Source: Poriferisodalis sp965116245 (GTDB taxonomy: Bacteria > Actinomycetota > Acidimicrobiia > Acidimicrobiales > Poriferisodalaceae). From it: DNA of 64,000 bases. Positions 16,953 through 25,466 of the stretch are shown piece by piece. The position numbers were made by a program, and so were the translations under genes. Positions within the stretch are counted from its first letter, which is position 1, and the number at the start of each line of letters is the position of its first letter. The notes under the pieces are model-generated. The model saw nothing but the letters and a program-made list of their open reading frames with translations. It was not told where the DNA came from and searched no databases. The stretch spans positions 62,001 to 126,000 of the forward strand of contig OZ220497.1 of NCBI GenBank assembly GCA_965116245.1. The letters run 5' to 3'.

Positions 16953-18538
16953 CCGCCCGCAAAGGACTCGTGCTTGAAGTTGACCGCACGACACCTCCGA
17001 TCCTGTTCCATCACGGTGAAGGGCTTCGGCTTGAGAAACTGCCGATCGGCAGTCGAGTCGTGTACCCAAACGAGCCCATTGAGCCCATACGCGATCCCGA
17101 GAACGCCATAAGCCAAGCGCTAGCGAATCCCCTCGGTGACCGCAAACCGCTAGCCGCCTACATGCATCCAGGCATGAAGCTGACTATCGCGTTTGACGAC
17201 ATCTCATTGCCGTTGCCTCCAATGGCTTCACCCGACATCCGCGGTCGGATAATCGAGCAGGTTTTGGACATGGCGGCAGCGGCCGGTGTCGACGATGTTG
17301 AACTGATCGCTGCGCTAGCGCTGCATCGACGGATGACCGAATCCGAGCTACGCCATGCGGTCGGTGATCGCGTCTACGACGCCTTCGCGCCGCACGGTCA
17401 GCTCTACAACTTTGATGCCGAGGATCCCGATGCGCTTACGCATCTGGGAACCACCGAGGCTGGTGAGGAGGTGGTGATCTCCACGCGTGCCGTGGAGTCA
17501 GACCTTCTGGTGTACGTCAACATCAATCTGGTGTCGATGGATGGCGGTCACAAGAGTGTCGCCACAGGCCTGTCGCCCTACACCGCTCTACGCCACCACC
17601 ACAACGTACATACGATGCGGCATTCAACCTCGTTCATGGACCCCGAGCGCTCCGAACTGCACACCCGCAATTGGCGTCAAGGGCGCTTATTGGCGCAGGC
17701 TGGTGTCAAGATATTTCAAATCGAAACGACGCTCAACAACGACACGTTCCCTTCCCCTTACGGCTTCTTGCAGCGACGCGAATGGGAGATGAGCCCGCGC
17801 GACCGCATGATGCTGATGGGCACCAAGACGGCGTTGGACCTGATGTCCCGCCGCCAGGCGAGGCGCATTTTTCACGGAATCCGAGCGCCCTATGGGCTGA
17901 CTTCTGTCCAAGCGGGCGAAGTAGAAGCAGTACATCGCCAGACGCTGGAACACGTCTACCGTCAGCATCTAGTTCAAGTAGAGGGCCAAGCCGATGTCTT
18001 GACTATGGGCCTCCCCTACTTAGGCCCCTACAACGTCAACTCCATAATGAATCCAATCTTGGTGGCGTGCTTGGGCCTCGGCTACTTTTTCAACCTGTAC
18101 CGAGGCCGACCGCTGGTGCGGCCCGGTGGAGTCGTGATCATGTCGCACCCCACGCCGTGGGAGTTCCACCCTGTGCATCATCCCAGCTACATCGACTTCT
18201 TTGAAGAAGTGCTGGCCGATAGCACCGATCCGGAGATCATCGAGCATCGATATGAGAAGCGCTATGCGCAAGATGAGTGGTATCGACACTTGTACCGGAC
18301 GTCATACGCCTACCACGGCGTGCATCCGTTCTACATGTGGTACTGGTGCGCGCACGCGCTGGAGCACGTGGGCGGCGTGATCATCGTCGGCGGCGACAGG
18401 GCCGCCACAGCGCGCATGGGTTTCCGTTCGGCCACCACGCTGAATGACGCACTGGAGATGGCAACTGACGTGGTTGGACGCGACCCGTCAATAACTCATA
18501 TTCACAATCCGCCCATGTTGATGGCAGACGTAGCCTGA
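16949..18538 (+). CDS. LarA-like (DUF2088) protein, long form
   Basis: 529 residues; lactate racemase LarA is about 425. FDDISLPLPPMASPD is the characteristic LarA N-terminal motif, LALHRRMTESEL corresponds to THRPMTEEEI with a cofactor-contacting His, and MDGGHKSVATGLSP corresponds to the loop that carries the lysine attached to the nickel-pincer cofactor in LarA. The C-terminal 150 residues (HPTPWEFHPVHHPSY onward) are rich in His and aromatics. LarB, LarC and LarE, needed to make the cofactor, are not in this window. Actual substrate unknown; given acyl reductase and acyltransferase neighbours it may epimerise a 2-hydroxy acid linked to lipid or cell wall. Start GTG is coupled to the upstream gene. 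Confidence 0.8.
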   Translation: MTARKGLVLEVDRTTPPILFHHGEGLRLEKLPIGSRVVYPNEPIEPIRDPENAISQALANPLGDRKPLAAYMHPGMKLTIAFDDISLPLPPMASPDIRGRIIEQVLDMAAAAGVDDVELIAALALHRRMTESELRHAVGDRVYDAFAPHGQLYNFDAEDPDALTHLGTTEAGEEVVISTRAVESDLLVYVNINLVSMDGGHKSVATGLSPYTALRHHHNVHTMRHSTSFMDPERSELHTRNWRQGRLLAQAGVKIFQIETTLNNDTFPSPYGFLQRREWEMSPRDRMMLMGTKTALDLMSRRQARRIFHGIRAPYGLTSVQAGEVEAVHRQTLEHVYRQHLVQVEGQADVLTMGLPYLGPYNVNSIMNPILVACLGLGYFFNLYRGRPLVRPGGVVIMSHPTPWEFHPVHHPSYIDFFEEVLADSTDPEIIEHRYEKRYAQDEWYRHLYRTSYAYHGVHPFYMWYWCAHALEHVGGVIIVGGDRAATARMGFRSATTLNDALEMATDVVGRDPSITHIHNPPMLMADVA

Positions 18539-18542
18539 ACTG

Positions 18543-19508
18543 GTGAAAGTGCCGAACCTGAGGGCCAAACGCGGCCGGAATGCGACAGCATCGGTGATGC
18601 GCTTTGTGCGCGGCGCCGAGTTCCCGCTGCGCGCTGCCGCAACCCCCCGCGGCCAGCCACCCCGAGCTATCAAGGTTGGGTCGGATTACGACACAGACTG
18701 GGCCCGACGCTTTCCAGCCCGAGTCGCGCGGCGAGCCGCACGCGACACGATTGCGCGGGCGTTGGTGCGTTACTACGCCCAGCCGACGATTAAAGGAGTG
18801 GATCGCCTCAGCGAGCTTGACGGGCCCGCAGTTTTCGCCGCCAACCATCAGAGTCATGCCGACACTGCAGTGATTCTCACTTCAATTCCTGAGCCGTGGT
18901 GCAACCGGCTTGTGGTAGGAGCAGCCGCCGACTACTTCTTTGGCAATCGAGTCTCTTCAACCATCTCGGCACTGTTTGTGGGTGCCATTCCGATAGAGCG
19001 AACCGCACCGAATCGTCGCACCATCGCCAAGGCGGTCTCTTTGCTGCGCAACGGATGGAGCCTGGTGATCTACCCAGAGGGTGGCCGTTCTCGTGACGGT
19101 TGGGGTCAGCAGTTTCGTCCCGGTGCGGCATTCTTGGCTAAGCAGGCCGGTGTGCCGGTGGTGCCAGTCCACATTCGGGGAACCTTCAACATCTTGCGCA
19201 AGGGGCGTGCTTGGCCTAGACGAGCCCGGTCCGTAGTCAATTTCGGCCGACCGCTGAGCTTCAACGAAGCCGAGAGCAGCCGTAGTTTCACACACCGGCT
19301 GCAGGCTGCGGTAGAAGCTCTCGCTGACGAGACCGCCACCGGGAACTGGTTTGCTGCCCGCCGACGGCTGTACAGCGCCAATAGCCCTGGCTTAGGGGGT
19401 CCACAGGCATCGGCGTGGCGCCGCCGCTGGGCACTGACCGAACCCACCTCGGCTGATCGGGCTGCTAGCAGACCGGGCGCAGCGAAACACCGCTGGCCCT
19501 TTGTTTAG
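18543..19508 (+). CDS. 1-acylglycerol-3-phosphate acyltransferase family (PlsC-like)
   Basis: 321 residues. The acyltransferase motifs are clear: NHQSHADT (HX4D catalytic pair, near residue 100), VGAIPIERT, IYPEGGRSRDGWGQQFRPGAAF (acceptor binding) and VPVVPVHIRGT. It would transfer an acyl chain to a lysophospholipid or similar alcohol at the membrane. About 60 basic residues precede the core. It begins four bases after the LarA-like gene, and its stop overlaps the carboxypeptidase start by eight bases. It is the third member of the reductase/LarA/PlsC block. Confidence 0.9.
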   Translation: MKVPNLRAKRGRNATASVMRFVRGAEFPLRAAATPRGQPPRAIKVGSDYDTDWARRFPARVARRAARDTIARALVRYYAQPTIKGVDRLSELDGPAVFAANHQSHADTAVILTSIPEPWCNRLVVGAAADYFFGNRVSSTISALFVGAIPIERTAPNRRTIAKAVSLLRNGWSLVIYPEGGRSRDGWGQQFRPGAAFLAKQAGVPVVPVHIRGTFNILRKGRAWPRRARSVVNFGRPLSFNEAESSRSFTHRLQAAVEALADETATGNWFAARRRLYSANSPGLGGPQASAWRRRWALTEPTSADRAASRPGAAKHRWPFV

Positions 19509-20400
19509 AGCTGGGCCTCGCGGGCGCTGGCGGTGCTGCCGTTGGGGGCTGTCAGCGTTAACCCTCGGGTTGGGCAGCCTTGTGTATCCGGGCGCGCTCA
19601 CGGTGGGAGCTGTCGCGCCTGAACTTCGGACCGACGGGCCGATGGTCGGACCGTGGACACCGCCGTCTGCCATCCACGAACCCCTGGCTCATTGGAGAGT
19701 CCTAGTTCCCGCCGATCTGGACTCGCTGTCGTTCCCACACTTCAGCGGGCCGGAGTTCAACGCGCTGTTTAGCGCTGCAGTCGGTTCGGGCGCATTGGCA
19801 AATCTGGCGCCTGTTTCAGCTTTGCCTGCTATCACCGGTTCGGCTGAGTTGGATGAACGCATCCGCGTCACGGCCACCGAACGCGGCTATCGGCGTCGGC
19901 CTCTGCCCGCCGATGACTCGCTGCTGCGCCCAGTGGACCGCGGCCTCCCGCTGCAACAGTCCGCCGCGGCGGCGTGGTTGGCCCTTCAACGGGATGCTGG
20001 CGAGCAAGGCTTCACATTGAGGCTGAACTCCGCCTATCGGGGTCACGACTATCAGCGCCAGGTGTTTCTGCGCCCAATCGGCGCTCCATATTCGCTCAAC
20101 CAATTTGCAGCACGACTGGAGTTTTCAGCACCGCCCGGATACTCCAAACACCACACCGGCTACGCGATCGACATCGGCCAGGTCGGCTATAGCCAGTTTG
20201 GCAGTTCACCGGCGTATGAGTGGATGTCAAACGACAACTTTGCGGCGGCCAAAAAACACGGCTGGATCCCCAGCTATCCGCCCGATGGCGGTCTGCAAGG
20301 CCCGGTGCCCGAGCCCTGGGAATTCACGTTTGTGGGCGTAGAAGAGATCCTGTGCTTCCACCAACCTCGCGGCGCGAACGACCCTCTCTGCGACAACTGA
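19501..20400 (+). CDS. D-alanyl-D-alanine carboxypeptidase, VanY-like (M15B)
   Basis: 299 residues from TTG 19501. One N-terminal hydrophobic segment (residues 16-38) suggests export or a membrane anchor. The peptidase core has LRLNSAYRGHDYQRQVF, PPGYSKHHTGYAIDIG with the HxxxxxxD zinc ligands, and EPWEFTFVG with the catalytic Glu and third ligand in the W-E-F segment. Such enzymes trim the terminal D-Ala of peptidoglycan stems outside the cell. Between the core and membrane segment lie about 100 unassigned residues. It overlaps the PlsC-like gene, so it belongs to the same operon as the Mur and Ddl-like ligases. Confidence 0.9.
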   Translation: MFRAGPRGRWRCCRWGLSALTLGLGSLVYPGALTVGAVAPELRTDGPMVGPWTPPSAIHEPLAHWRVLVPADLDSLSFPHFSGPEFNALFSAAVGSGALANLAPVSALPAITGSAELDERIRVTATERGYRRRPLPADDSLLRPVDRGLPLQQSAAAAWLALQRDAGEQGFTLRLNSAYRGHDYQRQVFLRPIGAPYSLNQFAARLEFSAPPGYSKHHTGYAIDIGQVGYSQFGSSPAYEWMSNDNFAAAKKHGWIPSYPPDGGLQGPVPEPWEFTFVGVEEILCFHQPRGANDPLCDN

Positions 20401-20431
20401 CCGCCACAGCAAAGTCGGTTAGCGTCAGGCG

Positions 20432-21562
20432 ATGGCACCAACTACAACGGCACGATCTACAACCGCACGATCTGACGCAGCACGATCCACCGCAGCACAG
20501 CGCCAAGTTGATCCCGAGGCCCTGAAGCAGCTCGCCTTCCAAGTGTGGACATACAAGAAGGGCGAGATGGTGTCCACGTTGCTTTGCATCGGCGATCAAC
20601 TTGGGCTGTTTCGGGCCCTCTCAGACACACAACCTGCCACCAGCCACGACCTCGCGGAAGCAACTTGCTTAGCGGAGAGGCTGGTGCGGGAGTGGCTCTA
20701 CGGCGTTGCTGCCGCTGGGTTGGTCAACTACGACGATGGCGCCTTCTCGTTGTCGCCTGAAGCCGAAGCGCTCATGGTTGATGAAGAGGGCTCGCTGCAC
20801 TTTGCCATGGGCGCCTTTCGCGGCGGGTTGGGCGACGATGCGCTGGAGTTGATCCTGGAGTCGTTTCGTACCGGCATAGGCATCACCTATGAGCAGCAGG
20901 GGCCCCGAGCGGCAGCCGGTCTGGCGCGCACCACGGGGCCGTTCAGTCGTCAGAACCTCACATCGATCATCTTGCCCGGCCTTGATGGCGTAGCGGCCAA
21001 GCTGGATCGCGGCGCCAAAGTGCTGGATGTGGGCTGCGGCGCGGGTGTATCTGCATGCCTGATTGCCCAAGCGTGGCCACAGTCCGAAGTGGTGGGTTTC
21101 GATCCTTCTGGCACCGCCGTACGCCAAGCGCAGCAACGGGCCCGGGACGAGGGGCTCTCAAACACGAGGTTTGTAGAGGCAGGTGCCAACGACGTGCCCG
21201 CCAGCGGCGACTTCGACTTGGCGCTCACCTTCGACTGCCTGCACGACATGCCCCGCCCGGACTTGGCGCTGCTCGCAATCCGCGCCGCGCTCGACGCCGA
21301 AGGCACGCTGCTGATTAAGGACATCCGCTCCAAGGGCGACTTCAACCTAGATCGGCGCAATCCGATGCTGGCCATGTTCTACGGATTCTCGGTCACGAGT
21401 TGCCTGCAGTCTGCGCTGAGCGAACCTGACGGTATGGGCTTGGGCACTCTGGGTTTGCATCCCGACAAGGCACGTGAGATGACTGCGGCCGCAGGTTTCT
21501 CACGCTTCACAGAGCACGATTTTGACGACGCGGCTAATCTCTACTACGAAGTCAGACCCTGA
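20432..21562 (+). CDS. SAM-dependent class I methyltransferase with winged-helix N-terminus
   Basis: 376 residues. After a repetitive leader (ARSTTARSDAARST) a winged-helix dimerisation domain (GDQLGLFRALSDTQPATSHDLA) precedes a Rossmann methyltransferase with VLDVGCGAGVSACLIAQ (motif I), GFDPSGTAVRQAQ and LTFDCLHDMPRPD. This is the layout of Rv2258c-like and O-methyltransferase-like proteins acting on small molecules. Substrate unknown. The ATG has CAGG six bases upstream. The leader is encoded by 15-base tandem units (20447-20500), so its length probably varies among strains. It follows the VanY-like gene by 31 bases and may be the last gene of that run. Confidence 0.83.
   Translation: MAPTTTARSTTARSDAARSTAAQRQVDPEALKQLAFQVWTYKKGEMVSTLLCIGDQLGLFRALSDTQPATSHDLAEATCLAERLVREWLYGVAAAGLVNYDDGAFSLSPEAEALMVDEEGSLHFAMGAFRGGLGDDALELILESFRTGIGITYEQQGPRAAAGLARTTGPFSRQNLTSIILPGLDGVAAKLDRGAKVLDVGCGAGVSACLIAQAWPQSEVVGFDPSGTAVRQAQQRARDEGLSNTRFVEAGANDVPASGDFDLALTFDCLHDMPRPDLALLAIRAALDAEGTLLIKDIRSKGDFNLDRRNPMLAMFYGFSVTSCLQSALSEPDGMGLGTLGLHPDKAREMTAAAGFSRFTEHDFDDAANLYYEVRP
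20447..20500 (+). repeat. 15-bp imperfect tandem repeat inside a gene start
   Basis: ACGGCACGATCTACA, ACCGCACGATCTGAC, GCAGCACGATCCACC and a partial fourth copy. It encodes the ARST/ARSD leader of the methyltransferase and is in frame. Confidence 0.75.
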
Positions 21563-21627
21563 ACGCAACCCCGCTAATCCGGTGTCGTTGTATGGCACCG
21601 ACGACCACCGGCGTTGGCCCGTAGCTT

Positions 21628-21711
21628 CTAGTAGCGGGCACCTAGTACTGGGTTTCTGGTACTGGGCTTCTGGTATTGGACTTCTAGTACTGGACATCTA
21701 GCGCTGGGTTT
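21628..21711 (+). repeat. 14-bp tandem repeat, six copies, intergenic
   Basis: Six head-to-tail units: CTAGTAGCGGGCAC, CTAGTACTGGGTTT, CTGGTACTGGGCTT, CTGGTATTGGACTT, CTAGTACTGGACAT, CTAGCGCTGGGTTT. They lie between the methyltransferase and aconitase genes, about 105 bases before the aconitase start. The reverse complement of the fourth unit resembles CCAATACCAG at 7933, in the stretch between the leuA terminator and leuA. They may be transcribed in the aconitase leader or be a spacer repeat; no protein-coding role is seen. Confidence 0.85.
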
Positions 21712-21817
21712 CAGTTGCAGGGCTGACTGTTCCGGAGCTGCCGCGCATACACCAGTCGCATAGGGCAGCCTCATAGAGCGACACAGATAGAGGCGAAACA
21801 GAAAAACGGGAGGACCA

Positions 21818-24097
21818 ATGGCCGTTCACGCGAGCACGCCGATTGAGCTGATCAACGAGGTGTACACCGGCTTGGCAGACGCCGTGGCATATGGACGCGA
21901 ACGGCTTGGGCGTGCGCTCACGCTGTCCGAGAAGATCCTCATCGCACACCTATCAGATCGTGACCAGGAGCTCACGCGGGGCGCCTCCTATGTGGACCTA
22001 GCTCCCGACCGAGTGGCCATGCAGGACGCCACCGCACAGATGGCATGGCTCCAGTTCATGACGGCTGGACTGGACACGGTGGCAGTGCCCACCACGACGC
22101 ATTGCGACCATCTCATCGAAGCGCGCGAGGACGGCAAGCGCGATCTGCTAGCCGCTTCGGAAAACAACGAGGAGGTTTACGACTTTCTCGAAAGCGTCTG
22201 CGCTCGCTACGGAGCAGGCTTCTGGAAACCCGGCAGCGGAATCATCCACCAAGTCGTGCTGGAGCAATACGCATTCCCCGGCGGGATGATGATCGGCACC
22301 GACAGTCACACACCCAACGCCGGTGGGCTGGGCATGGTGGCAGTGGGCGTAGGCGGTGCGGACGCGGTGGATGTCATGACCGGCTTCGCTTGGAACGTGA
22401 GGTGGCCACGAGTCATAGGCGTATACCTCACCGGCGAACTCTCGGGCTGGAGCGCTCCTAAGGACGTGATCTTGAAGGTGGCGGAAATCCTGACGGTCTC
22501 AGGTGGCACTGGAGCGATCGTGGAGTACTTCGGCCCCGGCGCCGAATCACTTAGCGCTACTGGAAAAGCCACTATTTGCAATATGGGCGCCGAGATCGGC
22601 GCTACGACTTCGCTGTTCGGCTACGACGCCGCTATGGCTCGTTATCTGTCGGCGACTGGGCGCTCAGCGGTGGCGACGGCTGCCGACGCCGTGGCCGAGC
22701 ACCTGCGACCCGACGATGAGGCAATGGCGAGTCCCGGGGCTCACTACGACCAGGTGATTGAGCTGGATCTATCGAAGCTGCGACCCCACATCAACGGCCC
22801 CCACACCCCCGATCTCGCCCGTGAGGTGTCGGCTCTGGGCGCCGAGGCCCGCAACGAAGGCTGGCCGCTTCGCATTAGTGCAGCGCTCATCGGCAGTTGC
22901 ACCAACTCCAGCTACGAGGACATCACTCGAGCCGCGGGCATCGCCCGCGATGCGGCCGCGAAAGGGTTGCGGGCACGCACTCAACTGCTGGTAACTCCCG
23001 GTTCGGAACAGATACGTGCCACCATTGAGCGTGACGGGCTGCTCTCCGACTTTGAAGCGCTGGGTGCGGTGGTGTTGGCTAACGCTTGCGGGCCGTGCAT
23101 CGGCCAATGGGACCGCAGCGGTGACGAGAACTACGTTGAGGGCCAGCCGAACGTGATCGTCACGTCCTATAACCGCAATTTCCCTAAGCGAAACGATGGC
23201 GACGCAGCGACGCTGGCATTCGTCACATCGCCTGAGACTGTCATGGCATTGGCGCTGGCAGGGACGCTTGACTTTGATCCCGTCAACGGCGTTTTGCGCA
23301 ACGATGCGGGTGAACCGGTTACGTTGCCGACACCGGTGGGGGTTGAGTTGCCGCCGGACGGTTTCGATCCCGGCCGCAGCGGGTTTGTGGCTCCGCCTGC
23401 GAATCGACGCGACACAAAGGTGCAGGTCTCGCCAACATCGGACCGTTTGCAAGTGCTCCAACCGTTCCCAGCATGGGACGGCAACGACTACCGCGACCTG
23501 CCTGTGCTAGTCAAAGCCAAGGGCAAGTTCACTACCGACCACATCTCAATGGCGGGCCCGTGGCTTCGGTACCGAGGGCACCTTGAGAACATTTCTGGCA
23601 ACTTGTACCTGGGGGCGGTGAACGCTTTTGACGGCTACGAAGTGGGGCACGGCAAGAACCAGTTGACAGGCGAAACCCAGCCGTTCCCCGAAATCGCAAA
23701 GGCGTATCACGCCACTGGCATGAACTGGGTTGTAATCGGCGATCAGAACATGGGCGAGGGCTCAAGCCGGGAACACGCCGCTATGGAGCCCCGCTTCCGC
23801 GGCGGTCTTGTTGCGCTGTGCCGTAGCTTCGCACGCATCCACGAAACCAACCTGAAAAAGCAGGGCATGTTGCCGCTCACGTTCGCAGACCCGGCGGATT
23901 ACGACCGTATTGACGAGGACGACCGACTCTCGTTCTTGGGCCTTGCAGACCTCGCGCCAGGACTACCGGTTCAGGTGCAGGTACGCAAGCCATCGGGCGA
24001 CACGTTCACGTTTCAGACTCACCATACGTTCAGTGACGACCAGGTGGCGTGGTTCACGGCTGGCTCAGCGCTCAACATCATCCGAGCTTCGCTCTAG
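21818..24097 (+). CDS. acn: aconitate hydratase, mitochondrial-type
   Basis: 759 residues. Interconverts citrate and isocitrate in the TCA cycle through a 4Fe-4S cluster. Visible signatures: GTDSHTPNAGGLGM, IGSCTNSSYEDI with one cluster Cys, NACGPCIGQWDR with the other two, KFTTDHISMAGPW, and GDQNMGEGSSREHAA in the swivel domain. Length and order fit the short, mitochondrial-like aconitases. A good ribosome binding site GGGAGGA precedes the ATG. Citrate synthase and fumarase lie within 12 kb but in separate units. An intrinsic terminator follows at 24179. Confidence 0.96.
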   Translation: MAVHASTPIELINEVYTGLADAVAYGRERLGRALTLSEKILIAHLSDRDQELTRGASYVDLAPDRVAMQDATAQMAWLQFMTAGLDTVAVPTTTHCDHLIEAREDGKRDLLAASENNEEVYDFLESVCARYGAGFWKPGSGIIHQVVLEQYAFPGGMMIGTDSHTPNAGGLGMVAVGVGGADAVDVMTGFAWNVRWPRVIGVYLTGELSGWSAPKDVILKVAEILTVSGGTGAIVEYFGPGAESLSATGKATICNMGAEIGATTSLFGYDAAMARYLSATGRSAVATAADAVAEHLRPDDEAMASPGAHYDQVIELDLSKLRPHINGPHTPDLAREVSALGAEARNEGWPLRISAALIGSCTNSSYEDITRAAGIARDAAAKGLRARTQLLVTPGSEQIRATIERDGLLSDFEALGAVVLANACGPCIGQWDRSGDENYVEGQPNVIVTSYNRNFPKRNDGDAATLAFVTSPETVMALALAGTLDFDPVNGVLRNDAGEPVTLPTPVGVELPPDGFDPGRSGFVAPPANRRDTKVQVSPTSDRLQVLQPFPAWDGNDYRDLPVLVKAKGKFTTDHISMAGPWLRYRGHLENISGNLYLGAVNAFDGYEVGHGKNQLTGETQPFPEIAKAYHATGMNWVVIGDQNMGEGSSREHAAMEPRFRGGLVALCRSFARIHETNLKKQGMLPLTFADPADYDRIDEDDRLSFLGLADLAPGLPVQVQVRKPSGDTFTFQTHHTFSDDQVAWFTAGSALNIIRASL

Positions 24098-24178
24098 GCA
24101 ACATCTCGCTAGCTCGCAGTCTCGCTGCGCGCCATGTCTCGCTGCGCCTGATACGCCCGCCACACTCGTTACGCGCGG

Positions 24179-24210
24179 AAGCCAGCCCCGAGATTAGGGC
24201 TGGCTTCTTC
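24179..24210 (+). terminator. terminator after aconitase
   Basis: AAGCCAGCCC (24179-24188) pairs perfectly with GGGCTGGCTT (24197-24206), with an 8-base loop and a weak CTTCTTC tail. It sits 82 bases after the aconitase stop and could work in either direction. Confidence 0.8.
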
Positions 24211-24450
24211 GCTCAGGCCGCTGGACGTGGGGAACGCTTCGACCTGTTGCCGGTCGGAATGGGGGGATTCCAATCCGGCTCTCGCCCGCCTGGGTGGGGG
24301 GACACCGTGCGGCGGTGCGATATGTGTAGCAGTCTGGGGGGGACCGCTAAGAGACAAGTTACACACCCCCCAGCTATCGGGTCAACAGTTAGGGCAGATA
24401 CTTCATATCTCTTTAAGCGATGGTATGTCGTGAGCCGCTAGGGTGAGTTC
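24211..24450 (+). promoter_or_regulatory. gap before the LysR gene, with an inverted repeat
   Basis: No gene is visible. CTGGGGGG (24334-24341) and CCCCCCAG (24366-24373) form an 8-base inverted repeat around 24 bases, about 80 bases before the LysR start. LysR proteins often bind dyads near their own promoters, so this is a candidate operator, though it lacks the usual T-N11-A core. G-runs at 24261 and 24296 lie nearby. Confidence 0.35.
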
Positions 24451-25371
24451 GTGGACCTGAAATACCTAGACGCGTTGGCCGCAGTTGCCACACATGGCCG
24501 GTTTTCTGCCGCAGCGCGTGCGTTGCACACCGTGCAGTCAAACGTCTCCAGTCACATAGCAAAGCTGGAGGAAGAACTAGGCGCCGTGCTAGTAGATCGC
24601 GCAGTGGGGACCTTGACACCCGAAGGCGAGGTTGTGTTGGCTCGCACCAAACGCATCAACGGCGAAATAGCAGCTATGCGAGCAGATGTGGCTTCCATGA
24701 CCTCACATGTCACTGGCGAAGTCCATTTAGGCATCATCGGCACACCGGGGCGGTGGCTGCTGCCTCCGTTATTGGATGAACTGCGGCGGCGGCATCCAGA
24801 TGTGGACACCACTGTCGTGGACTCCACCACACTGGCGCTTACTCGCCTGCTGGCAGGCGGCGAACTGGATCTTGCGGTAGTGAATGCCCCGCTTGATCAT
24901 GACGAACTGATAGCCACGCCGCTATTCAGTGAAGAGTTCGTCGTAATCGCACCCACCGGGCACCCGCTCGCACACCAAGGCGACCGAGAGGTGAGCTTCA
25001 CCGAACTGGAGCACCACGAGCTGCTGCTGGGACCTCCCGGCTCGGCCATGCGCGCACGCATCGACGCAGCAGCAGCCCGCCAACGCGTGACCTTGCGAAC
25101 CATGGCTCAACTTGACGGCATTCGTCTGACCGCCACATTGGCGTTCCAGGGTTACGGACCAGCAATAGTGCCCATAACCTCAATCCCAGCCTGGACAGAT
25201 CGCGGCGACTGGAGCGTGCTGACCGTGGCAGATCTGCCTCCTCGCCAGGTTGCGCTGGCTAGTCGTCGTCGCGGGATGCTCTCGGCTCCAGCCACCGCAG
25301 CCCGCGACGTGTTTCGTTCGGTGATCCTCAGCGTCTCGCGTCGTATTCCCGGCGTCACCGCTACTGCCTAG
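24451..25371 (+). CDS. LysR-family transcriptional regulator
   Basis: 306 residues. The N-terminal winged helix (residues 1-60; YLDALAAVATHGRFSAAARALHTVQSNVSSHIAKLEEELG) is canonical LysR. The C-terminal periplasmic-binding-like domain starts near residue 88 (GEVHLGIIGTPGRWLLPPLL) and would sense a small ligand. Start GTG 24451. The carboxyltransferase gene follows on the same strand after 95 bases; whether it is the target is unknown. A dyad at 24334-24373 is a candidate binding site. Confidence 0.93.
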   Translation: MDLKYLDALAAVATHGRFSAAARALHTVQSNVSSHIAKLEEELGAVLVDRAVGTLTPEGEVVLARTKRINGEIAAMRADVASMTSHVTGEVHLGIIGTPGRWLLPPLLDELRRRHPDVDTTVVDSTTLALTRLLAGGELDLAVVNAPLDHDELIATPLFSEEFVVIAPTGHPLAHQGDREVSFTELEHHELLLGPPGSAMRARIDAAAARQRVTLRTMAQLDGIRLTATLAFQGYGPAIVPITSIPAWTDRGDWSVLTVADLPPRQVALASRRRGMLSAPATAARDVFRSVILSVSRRIPGVTATA

Positions 25372-25466
25372 ACGGGCACACCAAAAGACCGACACACCAA
25401 AGCAAGCAAGTCACCGCGCTCAACCCAGCTTCATGACCCCCACACCGGTCCCATAGCCTCGCCGCC

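Noticed and set aside
24230..24300. tRNA-like stretch with ATTCCAATCCGG
   Set aside because: No acceptor, D-arm or anticodon stem can be built around it.
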